Source: Limiplasma sp958448555 (GTDB lineage: Bacteria; Bacillota; Clostridia; Christensenellales; Aristaeellaceae). From it: a stretch of 64,000 bases of DNA. Positions 8,343 through 16,320 of the stretch are shown in pieces (position 1 is the stretch's first letter; every line of letters begins with the position of its first letter). A program made the position numbers and the translations under genes. The DNA lies in the NCBI GenBank assembly GCA_958448555.1, contig CAUDEL010000010.1:4012-68011 (forward strand), in the 5' to 3' direction. The notes beneath the pieces are model-generated. The model searched no databases, was not told the DNA's origin, and worked only from the letters and a program-made list of their open reading frames with translations.

Positions 8343-9458
8343 TCAGCCGATGGTGCCCACGAAGCGGTACTCCGCATCGAAGCGGGCAAAGATGGCGGGG
8401 GCGCCCAGTTCGATTTCGCCGACTTCCTCATTGCCGATGGACTGGGCGGGCGTGCGCGTGGTCATGATCGCCGCATCCTCAGGCGTGGCGCCGAAACGGA
8501 TGAGGTTCTGGAAGGCGCGGACCATGGTCAGCGTGCTTCCGGCGAGGGTCCCGTCGGCCAGGCGCGCCGCGCCTTCCTTGACAAAGACATCCTGGCCGCC
8601 GAGCTGGTACTTGCCGTCAGGCATGCCGGCCGCCTCCATGGCGTCGGTGATGGCGACGGTGAGGCGGTTGCCCTTGCAGCGCATTATCATGCGCACGATG
8701 TCGGGATGGAGGTGGATGCCGTCGCTGATGACCTCGCAGGCCAGGCGGTCATCGACCATGGCCGCTCCGGGAACGCCGGGCGCGCGGTGGTTGAGCGGCG
8801 TCTGGGCGTTGAAGGTGTGGGTGACATGGGTCGCGCCGTGGTCGGCAGCCGCGTGGACGGTTTCCGCGTTGGCGGCGGTATGGCCGATGCTCACGGTGAT
8901 GCCGCTGTCCGTCAGGCGCTTGATGAAGGGCAGCGCGCCCTCCTTTTCAGGCGCCATGGTAATCATGCGAACGATGCCCTCGTATTCGCCCGCGTAGGCC
9001 TTCCAGCTTTCCTCGTCGGGCAGGGTAAAGTACTGCTTGAGCTGCGCGCCAGCCTTGCTCTCCTCCAGATAGGGCGCCTCCATGTGCGCGCCCAGGACGA
9101 TGGCCCCGTCGGGCTCCGGGCGGTCCATGACCGCCTTGATGCCGCGAAGCGCCGCCAGCGTATCTTCGGGGCTGGCGCTCATGGTGGTGGGCAGGAAGGC
9201 TGCGACGCCGAATTTCTTAAGCTCGCGGCTCATGTGGCGCACGGCTTCCTCGCCGTTCATCGTGTCCTGCCCCATGAACGCATGAATATGCACGTCCACA
9301 AAGCCCGGCAGCAGGAGATCGCCCTTGAGGTCCACGACCTCCCCGGATTCCACGGCGAGGCCCTGGCCAATGGCGGCAATCTTCCCGTCGCTGACAACAA
9401 GGTCCGTTCCCTCATGAAATTCGCCGTTGATAAAGGCTTTTGCATTTTTGATGAGCAT
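8343..9458 (-). CDS. nagA: N-acetylglucosamine-6-phosphate deacetylase
   Basis: Converts GlcNAc-6-P to glucosamine-6-P and acetate in the cytosol. The 371-residue amidohydrolase shows the metal ligands in PGFVDVHIHAFMG (residues about 50-62), AHMEAPYL, IGHTAA and DGIHLHPD, and the catalytic Asp in AITDAMEAAGMP. I chose the second ATG (9458) since an AAAGGA site lies about nine bases upstream, while the first ATG would sit on that site. The gene follows potD by 29 bp with no terminator between, so it probably belongs to the arsR-potABCD transcript. No nagB is in the window. Confidence 0.93.
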   Translation of the reverse strand: MLIKNAKAFINGEFHEGTDLVVSDGKIAAIGQGLAVESGEVVDLKGDLLLPGFVDVHIHAFMGQDTMNGEEAVRHMSRELKKFGVAAFLPTTMSASPEDTLAALRGIKAVMDRPEPDGAIVLGAHMEAPYLEESKAGAQLKQYFTLPDEESWKAYAGEYEGIVRMITMAPEKEGALPFIKRLTDSGITVSIGHTAANAETVHAAADHGATHVTHTFNAQTPLNHRAPGVPGAAMVDDRLACEVISDGIHLHPDIVRMIMRCKGNRLTVAITDAMEAAGMPDGKYQLGGQDVFVKEGAARLADGTLAGSTLTMVRAFQNLIRFGATPEDAAIMTTRTPAQSIGNEEVGEIELGAPAIFARFDAEYRFVGTIG

Positions 9459-9487
9459 TAGTATCATCCTTTCTCTTCACACCGCGG

Positions 9488-10522
9488 TCACTGGTTTTTG
9501 AAGGCGGTGTAGATTTCCTGGTAGAGCGTCTCCGTCGCGCCGACGTCTTCGATGAACTCCGCATCCGAAAGCAGCTCGGCGGGAACGTTCATCACGCTGG
9601 CTTCGCGGTACGTTTCGCTCAGATAGGCTTCGGCCGCCTGATTGACGCACATGTAATACTGATACTCGGCGTTATGCGCCGCCACCTCCGGCCGCATCAG
9701 GTAGTCCAGGAACAGATGGGCGGCCTCCGCGTTCTTCGCTCCCTCGGGAATCACAAAGCCGTCAATGCCGTATCCCAGGCCTTCCTTGGGATAGACGACC
9801 TTGAATTCGGGATGGTCAAGCTGAACCATGTAGACAAAGGGCGTAAAGAGGAACCCCACGCTGGCCTCTCCGCTGGTAACGGCGGTGTAGGACTCCAAAT
9901 CGCCAAAGGTGCGGATGTTGGGATAGAGCAGCATCAGCTTTTCCTTCATTTGCGCCAGCACGTCCGGGTCAGTCTCGTTCATGCTCTTGCCCATGGTCTT
10001 GAGCGTGATGCCGCACAGCACGCGCGCGTTCTCCAAAACCGCGACGCTGTCGGCAAGCTCCGCGTTCCACAGGTCCTCATAGCCGGTGATTTCAAAGGAC
10101 ACGCGCTCGGAGTCATAGATGATGAGCGGGCAGCCCGCCATGTAGGGGATAACGTATTCGTTGTCGGGATCATAGGTCTGATTGAGGAAGGCGGGATTGA
10201 GATTTCCGTAATTACTCAGGGCGCTCAGGTCCAGCTTCTGGATCAGGCCCTGCTTGCGCAGGATGTCCAGCGAATAGTCGCTGGAGAGAATCAGGTCATA
10301 GTCCGAGCCGCCGCCCTCGGAAACCTTGAGCAGCATGCTGTCAATGGAGTCCATGGGGGACCAGATGACATCGATGCCGGTTTCCGCTTCAAAGGCGGCG
10401 ATGGTGTCGCTGTCAACATAGCCCTCCCAGCTGAGGATGTTGAGGACCTGCTGCTCCTGGGCAAGGGCAAGCGCAGGGAGCATGAGAAGCAGTGAGAGGA
10501 AAAGAGCAAGCAGCTTTTTCAT
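9488..10522 (-). CDS. potD: Spermidine/putrescine ABC transporter, substrate-binding protein
   Basis: Extracytoplasmic polyamine receptor delivering substrate to PotBC. The 344 residues begin with a 21-residue signal peptide ending in ALALAQ. The mature part opens with QVLNILSWEGYVD, characteristic of PotD/PotF, and has SDYDLILSSDYS and FLFTPFVYMVQ. Start ATG at 10522 follows an AAAGGAG site. Oddly for a Gram-positive receptor there is no lipobox cysteine: the cleavage region is AxA-like, so the protein is either released, held by an uncleaved signal, or anchored otherwise. It is the fourth pot gene, 91 bp after potC. Confidence 0.92.
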   Translation of the reverse strand: MKKLLALFLSLLLMLPALALAQEQQVLNILSWEGYVDSDTIAAFEAETGIDVIWSPMDSIDSMLLKVSEGGGSDYDLILSSDYSLDILRKQGLIQKLDLSALSNYGNLNPAFLNQTYDPDNEYVIPYMAGCPLIIYDSERVSFEITGYEDLWNAELADSVAVLENARVLCGITLKTMGKSMNETDPDVLAQMKEKLMLLYPNIRTFGDLESYTAVTSGEASVGFLFTPFVYMVQLDHPEFKVVYPKEGLGYGIDGFVIPEGAKNAEAAHLFLDYLMRPEVAAHNAEYQYYMCVNQAAEAYLSETYREASVMNVPAELLSDAEFIEDVGATETLYQEIYTAFKNQ

Positions 10523-10613
10523 TAATACCAATTCTCCTTTCAGGGATGGGATTCCTCTGGAATACCTTCTTTTTTTATGCCAATCGCCGCTTTCGCATGC
10601 GATAGGTATCCAT

Positions 10614-11441
10614 TCATGCACTGCGCCGTTCCATCCGCCGCTGGCGTGCAATGCGCACGGAGGAGATGTACCGGCTCAGCGCCACGGCGATGAATACCAC
10701 GCCCATGATGAGCGTGCACAGGGCGTTTACCTGGGGGGAGACGCCGACCTTGACGCTGGAATAGATCTTAATGGGCAGCGTTCCTTCTCCCGCGCCGTAG
10801 ACAAAGAAGCTGATTACAAAGTCGTCCAGCGACATCGCCAGCGCCAGAAAGGCTCCGCTGAAAATGGCGGGACGGCAGAGGGGGAGGGTGATGTCCCGGA
10901 CCACGCGCGGGGGGCTTGCCCCCAGGTCGCGCGCCGCATCGAACAGGGCCGTATCCATGCCCACCAGGCGGCTCTTTACGTTGAGAAAGATGTAGGGAAT
11001 ACAGAACGTCACATGCGCCAGAATGAGGCGCAGATCGTTTCCGCGGATTCCCATGGCGTTGAAGACAACCATAAAAGCTAGGCCGAGAATGATCTCCGGG
11101 ATCATGATCGGCAGGGACATCAGCGACTCCATCGCGGTATCCAGACGGGAGGAGCGGCCCTGTGCCCGATGCGCCATGCCGATGGCGCCCAGCGTGCCGA
11201 TAACGCAGGAGACGAGCACCGCCCACAGCGCCACCCGGACGCTCAGAAGCAGCGCGTCGCCAAAGCCGCTCTGGTTGGTGAAGAGCTTTCCGTACCAGGC
11301 CGTGGTCCAGCCGGTAAAATCAATCGGGATGCGGGCCGTGTTATCGTTGAAGGAATAGATCACAACCACCACGATGGGCAGGTACATGATGACCAGCACG
11401 GCACCGATAAACAGCAGGGAACCAACGGAACGCTTTTTCAT
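10614..11441 (-). CDS. potC: Spermidine/putrescine ABC transporter permease PotC
   Basis: Second membrane subunit of the polyamine importer. The 275 residues carry about six membrane helices, and the cytoplasmic EAA-type loop is seen around DAARDLGASPPRVVRDITLP, where it contacts PotA. GGAGGG lies just upstream of the ATG. It starts nine bases after potB. Assigned PotC rather than PotB by operon position and by its MKKRSVGSLL N-terminus with a short first loop; the two paralogues are otherwise alike. Confidence 0.92.
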   Translation of the reverse strand: MKKRSVGSLLFIGAVLVIMYLPIVVVVIYSFNDNTARIPIDFTGWTTAWYGKLFTNQSGFGDALLLSVRVALWAVLVSCVIGTLGAIGMAHRAQGRSSRLDTAMESLMSLPIMIPEIILGLAFMVVFNAMGIRGNDLRLILAHVTFCIPYIFLNVKSRLVGMDTALFDAARDLGASPPRVVRDITLPLCRPAIFSGAFLALAMSLDDFVISFFVYGAGEGTLPIKIYSSVKVGVSPQVNALCTLIMGVVFIAVALSRYISSVRIARQRRMERRSA

Positions 11442-11450
11442 TGCGCCCTC

Positions 11451-12311
11451 CTAAAACATGCTCATATCGCCCGTGCCGCCGAGCCGGCGGTACACCGCGA
11501 TTACCGCGCCGGTAACGGCCAGTAGCAGCACGCTCAGGGCCGCCGCCATCGGCAGGTCGCGGCTGTTGATGAGCTGCTGGATCAGCCCGCCCGCCAGCAC
11601 GCTCTTGGAACCGCCCAGCAGGTCGTTTAGGAAAAACAGGCCCATCGAGGGGATAAAGACCAGCACGCAGCCCGCCATCAGGCCGGAAAGGGTCAGGGGA
11701 ACGGTCACGGTGAAGAAGGCGCGAAGGGGCGTCGCGCCCAGATCGCGGGCGGCCTCGACCACGGAGAAGTCGAGCTTATCCACGGTGGTGAAGGTCGGCA
11801 GGATCATGAAGGGAATCAGCGCGTACACCATGCCAAGCAAAACCGCTCCGTCGGTATAGAGCAGCTTGAGCGGCTGCCGGATTATCCCGAGGTTGAGCAG
11901 GAAGGTGTTGATGGGGCCGTTGGCCATCAGCAGGATGCGCCAGCCGTAGATGCGAATCAGCGCATTGGTCCAGAAGGGGACGATGATGAGCAGCATTACC
12001 ACCGAGCGCGGAACCGGCGGGAGCCGCGCCATGAGGTAGCCGAACGGATAGCCAACGGCGATGCAGATGAGGGTCGTTAACGCCGCCAGCTTGAGGCTTT
12101 GCAAAAGCACTTTGAGGTAATCCGGGGAAGCCAGGCGCGCGTAATTCTTAAGCGTAATTTCATCCGTCACACCCATGACCTCGCCCCGGCTCAGAAAGCT
12201 CAGCCCGATCACATAGAGCAGCGCGACAAAGACAAACACGATGCTCCACAGGTACATGGGCAGCTTGAGCAGCCGCGAGAAGCGCAGATCCTGCTTTTGC
12301 GAGGCGTCCAT
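11451..12311 (-). CDS. potB: Spermidine/putrescine ABC transporter permease PotB
   Basis: First membrane subunit of the polyamine importer, 286 residues and six predicted membrane helices. The EAA loop is VEAARDLGATPLRAFFTVTV. Helix one (about 18-38) is followed by the typical large extracytoplasmic loop with DEITLKNYARLASPDYLKVL. It begins immediately after potA (stop and start adjoin at 12311/12312), which fits coordinated production of ATPase and permease. Confidence 0.92.
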   Translation of the reverse strand: MDASQKQDLRFSRLLKLPMYLWSIVFVFVALLYVIGLSFLSRGEVMGVTDEITLKNYARLASPDYLKVLLQSLKLAALTTLICIAVGYPFGYLMARLPPVPRSVVMLLIIVPFWTNALIRIYGWRILLMANGPINTFLLNLGIIRQPLKLLYTDGAVLLGMVYALIPFMILPTFTTVDKLDFSVVEAARDLGATPLRAFFTVTVPLTLSGLMAGCVLVFIPSMGLFFLNDLLGGSKSVLAGGLIQQLINSRDLPMAAALSVLLLAVTGAVIAVYRRLGGTGDMSMF

Positions 12312-13406
12312 TTACATCGCCTCCCCGGTTGTGTCCGACACGAGGGGCGCGTGGCGCTGGCTCCAGCCCACATAGACCTCGCTGCCCACCTCGTAACTGT
12401 CCAGCTCCGCGGACTGGGTCACGGCGTTGAGCAGGAGCACGTCGTTTAGGGCAATTTGCGTATGCTGCATGCCGCCCGCGTATTCCTTGCTGCGGATAAC
12501 GCCCCTGAGCGACATGCCGTGCTGGGGCGAGGTGCCGTAGCGGATGCGCTGTGGCCGGAGGCATAGTACCACCCGGTCGCCCGCCTTTGGCGAAAAGCCC
12601 GTCTCCGGCAGAGCGGGAAGGGAAATGCCGCCCACATCGAGCGACAGCTCCCCGTCCGCCGCGGAGGTGACGGTACCGTGCAGGAGGTTGCTCTGCCCGA
12701 TAAAGTCCGCGGCGAACAGCGTGCGAGGATGCTCGTAGACCTCCTCGGGCGTGCCGGTCTGTTCGATCCGCCCGGCATTCATGATGACGATGCGGGAGGA
12801 CATGTTGAGCGCCTCCTCCTGATCGTGGGTGATGTAGATAAAGGTGATCCCCAGCTGGCGCTGGAGCTGCTTGAGCTCCTTTTGCATCTCCTGACGGAGC
12901 TTGAGATCCAGGGCGCCCAGCGGTTCATCGAGCAAAAGGACCTTGGGCTGGAGCACCACCGCACGCGCGATGGCCACGCGCTGCCGCTGTCCCCCGGAGA
13001 GTTGGGAGGGCATGCGGCGCTCATAGCCCGCAAGCCGCACCAGGGAGAGCGCCGCCGTGACGCGCTCCTTTTGCTCGCTCTTTTTTATGCCCAGCACCCT
13101 TAGCCCATAGGCGATGTTCTGAAAGACATTCATATGGGGAAAGAGGGCATAGCTTTGAAAAACCGTGTTGACGGGGCGCTTTTCGGGCGGAAGGCCGGTC
13201 ATGTCCGTCCCGCCGATGAGCACGCGGCCCGCGTTGGGGCGCTCCAGGCCGGCGATGATGCGCAGCGTGGTCGTCTTGCCGCAGCCGCTGGGTCCCAGCA
13301 GCGTCAAAAACTCGCCGGCGGAGACGTCCAGGCTCAGATCGTGCAGTACGGGCCCTTCGCCAAAGTCCTTGCAAAGCCCCTCCAGACGCAAAATGGGTTC
13401 ATTCAA
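12312..13406 (-). CDS. potA: Spermidine/putrescine ABC transporter ATP-binding protein
   Basis: ATPase driving PotBC. It has Walker A GPSGCGKTTT, signature LSGGQRQRVAIARA, Walker B VLLLDEPLGALD, a switch His in YITHDQEEAL, and a C-terminal TOBE-type regulatory domain (about 270-364). I place the start at a TTG (13406), giving 364 residues: the sequence from LNEPILRLEGL matches the usual PotA N-terminus, and GAGAGG lies six to seven bases upstream. This TTG is inside the last codons of the ArsR-type gene, an overlap of eight bases that implies translational coupling. Confidence 0.93.
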   Translation of the reverse strand: MNEPILRLEGLCKDFGEGPVLHDLSLDVSAGEFLTLLGPSGCGKTTTLRIIAGLERPNAGRVLIGGTDMTGLPPEKRPVNTVFQSYALFPHMNVFQNIAYGLRVLGIKKSEQKERVTAALSLVRLAGYERRMPSQLSGGQRQRVAIARAVVLQPKVLLLDEPLGALDLKLRQEMQKELKQLQRQLGITFIYITHDQEEALNMSSRIVIMNAGRIEQTGTPEEVYEHPRTLFAADFIGQSNLLHGTVTSAADGELSLDVGGISLPALPETGFSPKAGDRVVLCLRPQRIRYGTSPQHGMSLRGVIRSKEYAGGMQHTQIALNDVLLLNAVTQSAELDSYEVGSEVYVGWSQRHAPLVSDTTGEAM

Positions 13407-13743
13407 TGACTTCCTCTCCCTTCTTTTTGGCGACGGCGCACAGCACATCCAAGAGCGCGCGGACATGGGGCCAGATTTCCTGATTGACGCTGTAGATCAC
13501 CGCGCAGCCCTCCTTGCGCGCAATCACAAGCTGCGCGTCCACAAGCTGCTTCATGTGATAGCTGATGGTCGGCTGGGAGAAACAGAACGCGCGCGTGATC
13601 TCGCAGCCGTTCATGTCGCATCGGGACAGCATGCTCAGAATACTCAGCCGCGTTTCGTCGCAAAGCACCTTGAGAATGGGGATGGAAGCCTTAAAACAAT
13701 CCATGAGCCAGCTTGACGCCTCCTTGGGACCGAAAATCGACAT
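13399..13743 (-). CDS. ArsR-family winged-helix regulator, cysteine-rich
   Basis: Predicted DNA-binding regulator, 114 residues. Residues 23-75 form the ArsR/SmtB winged helix: KVLCDETRLSILSMLSRC, then recognition helix SQPTISYHMKQL. Seven cysteines (16, 28, 42, 47, 54, 80, 102) are many for this size; C42 and C47 flank the helix where ArsR proteins bind metals, so metal or thiol sensing is possible but unproven. It is the first gene of the potABCD-nagA operon and overlaps potA. Start uncertain: ATG 13743 lies inside the operator and lacks a ribosome-binding site, whereas ATG 13704 has AAGGAGG but 14 bases away. Confidence 0.8.
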   Translation of the reverse strand: MSIFGPKEASSWLMDCFKASIPILKVLCDETRLSILSMLSRCDMNGCEITRAFCFSQPTISYHMKQLVDAQLVIARKEGCAVIYSVNQEIWPHVRALLDVLCAVAKKKGEEVIE

Positions 13744-13762
13744 AGAAACATTTCTATATCGA
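13737..13762. promoter_or_regulatory. 26-bp palindromic operator at the arsR-potABCD start
   Basis: Two 12-bp arms (13737-13748 and 13751-13762) around CA, with one mismatch between arms; the core is ATAGAAA-CA-TTTCTAT. It starts about five bases downstream of the -10 box and covers the likely transcription start and first ATG, the place expected for a repressor. The neighbouring ArsR-type protein is the natural candidate to bind it. Confidence 0.7.
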
Positions 13763-13766
13763 AGAT

Positions 13767-13795
13767 ATTTTATATCACTTCCTCTCTCCTGTCAA
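13767..13795 (-). promoter_or_regulatory. Sigma-A promoter of the arsR-potABCD-nagA operon
   Basis: On the minus strand, TTGACA at 13795-13790, a 17-bp spacer, and TAAAAT at 13772-13767. The -35 is perfect and the -10 differs at one position. The predicted start point (about 13760) is inside the palindrome. Confidence 0.8.
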
Positions 13796-13847
13796 TATGG
13801 GCCTTTTGGCCTGTTTTAAGCCGAATCGGGCAAGGCGGCAAATTCCC

Positions 13848-13876
13848 GTGACAGCCCGGAAGAAACATGCTATAAT
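13848..13876 (+). promoter_or_regulatory. Sigma-A promoter of the traX-like gene
   Basis: GTGACA at 13848-13853, 17 bp, TATAAT at 13871-13876: one mismatch in the -35 and a perfect -10. The leader before the TTG start at 13910 is about 27 nt and includes AAAGGAGG. Confidence 0.75.
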
Positions 13877-13909
13877 GGAAAAACCGCACGGAAAGGAGGC
13901 GCGTTATCG

Positions 13910-14701
13910 TTGGGCGAAAACGTCGTGCGTGGGAAACATTCAGGAGAACTGGCCGGCAATCTGGACACTTCTTTTTTGAAGATTCTGGCGCTGTGCTTCA
14001 TGTTTATCGACCACCTGGGCGCGGCGGTCCTCCCGCGCGTGGGAGAGCTGCGGATGATCGGCAGGATGGCCCTGCCGCTGTATGCATGGTGCCTGGTGGT
14101 GGGAAGCGTCAAGACGCATGACGCTGCGAAATATGCGCTGCGACTGCTGCTGCTGGCGGTTGTTTCACAGCCCCTGTACATGATGGCGCTGAACCACACC
14201 TGGACCGATCTAAACATCCTCTTTTTGCTCTTCCTTGGCCAGGTGGCGATTCAGGGCATCCGGGCGAGGTTCCTGGGTAGCCAGGTCTGGGTACCGGCGC
14301 TGTGCTTCGTGGCCCTGGGCTTTGTGCAGGTGGATTATGGCTGGCGAGGATTGGCTTTCATCCTGATCCTCTACCTGGCCCGTGGCTCCAGAGGCGGTTT
14401 GGCGGCCGCTTTTCTGGCCTATGCGCTTTTCTGGGGCAGCTCGTCCTCGCAGGTGACCAGCGTGTTCGGCGTTCCGCTCGCCTTCCTGTCATGGGACGGG
14501 CTTGGACCGGTTCTCTCCGCGTTCTTCCGGCTGCAGGGGCTTGTGTGGCTATCGCTGCCCCTCATCCTGTGCCGCACCCATACCGGCCTTCGCCTTCCGG
14601 GGCGCCTGGCCTATTGGCTCTATCCGCTGCACCTGGTCGCATTGATCGTGATCCGGCTGCTGACCGGGACCCCTCTGGAAACGCTGATCCGTGGTTTTTG
14701 A
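13910..14701 (+). CDS. TraX-family integral membrane protein
   Basis: A 263-residue polytopic membrane protein of the TraX family. In F plasmids TraX acetylates pilin; chromosomal copies in Firmicutes have no established role. Family marks include LKILALCFMFIDHLGA near residue 23, IGRMALPLYAWCLV, and the late YWLYPLHLVALIVIRLL helix. About eight hydrophobic helices are seen. The start is TTG at 13910, ten bases after AAAGGAGG. It is followed 20 bases later by a degV gene, probably on the same transcript. No conjugation genes are present, so this is not evidence of a plasmid or an integrative element. Confidence 0.8.
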   Translation: MGENVVRGKHSGELAGNLDTSFLKILALCFMFIDHLGAAVLPRVGELRMIGRMALPLYAWCLVVGSVKTHDAAKYALRLLLLAVVSQPLYMMALNHTWTDLNILFLLFLGQVAIQGIRARFLGSQVWVPALCFVALGFVQVDYGWRGLAFILILYLARGSRGGLAAAFLAYALFWGSSSSQVTSVFGVPLAFLSWDGLGPVLSAFFRLQGLVWLSLPLILCRTHTGLRLPGRLAYWLYPLHLVALIVIRLLTGTPLETLIRGF

Positions 14702-14721
14702 CTGATTAAGGAGGAAGAAAA

Positions 14722-15636
14722 ATGCTGCCCAACTACAAGATCTACGCAGACGCGGCGGCGGACATACCGCCGGAGCTGCGGGAACGCTACCACATTCATG
14801 TGCTTCCCATTGCGGTCACGCTGGGAGAGAAGACCTTTCAAAGCGGCCTGGAGATCACCAATGATGAATTTTACGCCATGATGGAGAAGTATGACGGTAT
14901 CCCCGTCACCTCTCAGATCACGCCTTACGCTTTTGAGGAACTCTTTCAATCGGAACTTGCGGCGGGCACACGCGACCTGATCGTGCTGCTCATCAACGCC
15001 AAGGGCTCGGCGACGTACTCCAACGCCGTTACCACCCGGGAACGCTTTTATGCCGAAAACGAGGGCAGCGCAGAAAAGCTGCGCATCCACCTCTTTGATG
15101 GCGCGAGCTATTCGGGTGGCTATGGCTACGCGGCCATTCTGGCGGCCCAGAAGCTGGAGATGGGCGCAAGCATTGAGGACGTGCTGGAACTGATTCAGCG
15201 ACAGCTGAAAAAGCAGCGGGTCTATTTTGGCCTCTACAGCCTGAAATACGCGGGCAAATCAGGCCGGATTCCCAGCGCGGCGGTGTTCGTGGGGGAAGCG
15301 CTGGGCATCAAACCCATCATGCAGGTGTGGGATCATGCCATCACCACCGTCGGCAAAGCACGCGGAGAGAAGAAACTCATCAAGGAGCTTGTGAAGATGG
15401 TGGATGACGACATGGAGCCCAATACGCCTTACAGCCTCGTCTACGGAAGCGATACGGCCGTTCGTGACGAGCTGGCCGAGGAGCTTTCCAAAAAGGTGGG
15501 TTATCCGCCGCTGTACCAGTTTCAGATCGGTGCGGCAATCGCCATCAATGCGGGTCCACGCGTGGTGGGCGCGATTTTTGAAACGGCGAAGAAAAAGCTC
15601 AGCAAAGAGGAAAAGGCCCGGGAAAAGAACGCCTGA
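14722..15636 (+). CDS. DegV-family fatty-acid-binding protein
   Basis: DegV/FakB proteins hold a fatty acid for phosphorylation by FakA. The 304 residues show the N-terminal IYADAAADIPPEL motif (in place of the usual DS..DLP), the VTSQITP segment (about 72-79), the SGGYGYAA lipid-site loop and KYAGKSGRIP, all typical of the family. AAGGAGG precedes the ATG. No fakA is nearby, so the binding partner is not shown. The stop is four bases from the convergent bioY stop, with no terminator hairpin in the gap. Confidence 0.88.
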   Translation: MLPNYKIYADAAADIPPELRERYHIHVLPIAVTLGEKTFQSGLEITNDEFYAMMEKYDGIPVTSQITPYAFEELFQSELAAGTRDLIVLLINAKGSATYSNAVTTRERFYAENEGSAEKLRIHLFDGASYSGGYGYAAILAAQKLEMGASIEDVLELIQRQLKKQRVYFGLYSLKYAGKSGRIPSAAVFVGEALGIKPIMQVWDHAITTVGKARGEKKLIKELVKMVDDDMEPNTPYSLVYGSDTAVRDELAEELSKKVGYPPLYQFQIGAAIAINAGPRVVGAIFETAKKKLSKEEKAREKNA

Positions 15637-15640
15637 CCTG

Positions 15641-16189
15641 TCAGAAAAGTCGGGCCCGCTCCAGCCTGCCTGCCAGCGCCGCTGCAAGCGCGGCCTTGAC
15701 CAGATCCAGCGGAAGAAAGGCCAGACAGTAGGCGCTCAGCAGCACCTCAAGCGGTACGGGAGCGTTGAGGTAAACGCCTTTGAGCACGGCGACATAGGGA
15801 AGCGCAACGAGGTAGCTGACGGCCACGCCGACCAGCGCCGCCCAATAGCGCTTCCCTTTTCGATTGCCCAGCCTGGAGAGGGCAACCGAGACGGCCGCCG
15901 CTTCAAAGGGAAAGGCGAGCAGATAGCCGAAGGAAGGGGTGGCGATCGCCGCGGGGCCTGAAGCGGCCGAAAACACCGGCAGGCCCGCAAGTCCCAGCAG
16001 AAGGTATGTGCCCAGGGTGTAAAAGCAGTAGCGCGGAGGCAGCAAGAGGCCGCATAGCAGCACAAAAAACACCTGTGAGGTGACCATCACGTCCGTCCCC
16101 GGGAGGGTGAACTTGAGCCACAGTGTAGAAACGATGATAAGGGCGCACATCAGCGCCGAGAGTGTCAACAGTCGTACTTGCTTGTTCAT
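15641..16189 (-). CDS. bioY: Biotin transporter BioY
   Basis: Substrate-binding S component of an ECF-type biotin importer, 182 residues and six predicted membrane helices. Family marks are MVTSQVFFVLLCGLLLPPR near residue 35, then GLAGLPVF and a GP..PTFGYLLAFP-type motif (here ATPSFGYLLAFPFEA). Start ATG at 16189 follows GGAGGAAAC; an upstream in-frame ATG at 16240 lies at the edge of the operator and lacks a site. No ecfA/ecfT genes adjoin it, so it works alone or with a shared module. A BirA-like inverted repeat is upstream. Confidence 0.92.
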   Translation of the reverse strand: MNKQVRLLTLSALMCALIIVSTLWLKFTLPGTDVMVTSQVFFVLLCGLLLPPRYCFYTLGTYLLLGLAGLPVFSAASGPAAIATPSFGYLLAFPFEAAAVSVALSRLGNRKGKRYWAALVGVAVSYLVALPYVAVLKGVYLNAPVPLEVLLSAYCLAFLPLDLVKAALAAALAGRLERARLF

Positions 16190-16205
16190 AAGGTTTCCTC
16201 CGCGT

Positions 16206-16239
16206 TGCGTATACCAATAAAAGATTTTTGGTATACGCA
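16206..16239. promoter_or_regulatory. Inverted repeat upstream of bioY, probable BirA (biotin repressor) operator
   Basis: Perfect 12-bp arms, TGCGTATACCAA at 16206-16217 and its complement at 16228-16239, with a 10-bp spacer. Read as GTATACC-N14-GGTATAC it has the layout of known BirA sites (GTTAACC or GTAAACC, 14-16 bp, mirror image). The arms differ from the classic sequence at one or two bases, so assignment rests on layout and on the biotin transporter next to it. Confidence 0.6.
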
Positions 16240-16320
16240 TGATACGTCAAATGACGCCATTTGTCAAGGCTTCTTTTCCAGCCACACGCCGCATACCCTT
16301 CCACGGAAGGGGGCATGGGC

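Noticed and set aside
13910..14701. TraX-like gene as a sign of a conjugative plasmid or integrative element
   Set aside because: No relaxase, type IV secretion or pilin gene is nearby, and the neighbours are chromosomal genes; TraX-family genes are common on Firmicute chromosomes.
16292..16299. CATACCCT as a sigma-E -10 element before yabP
   Set aside because: It would place the transcript start on the ribosome-binding site, and no matching -35 is present at 13-15 bp.
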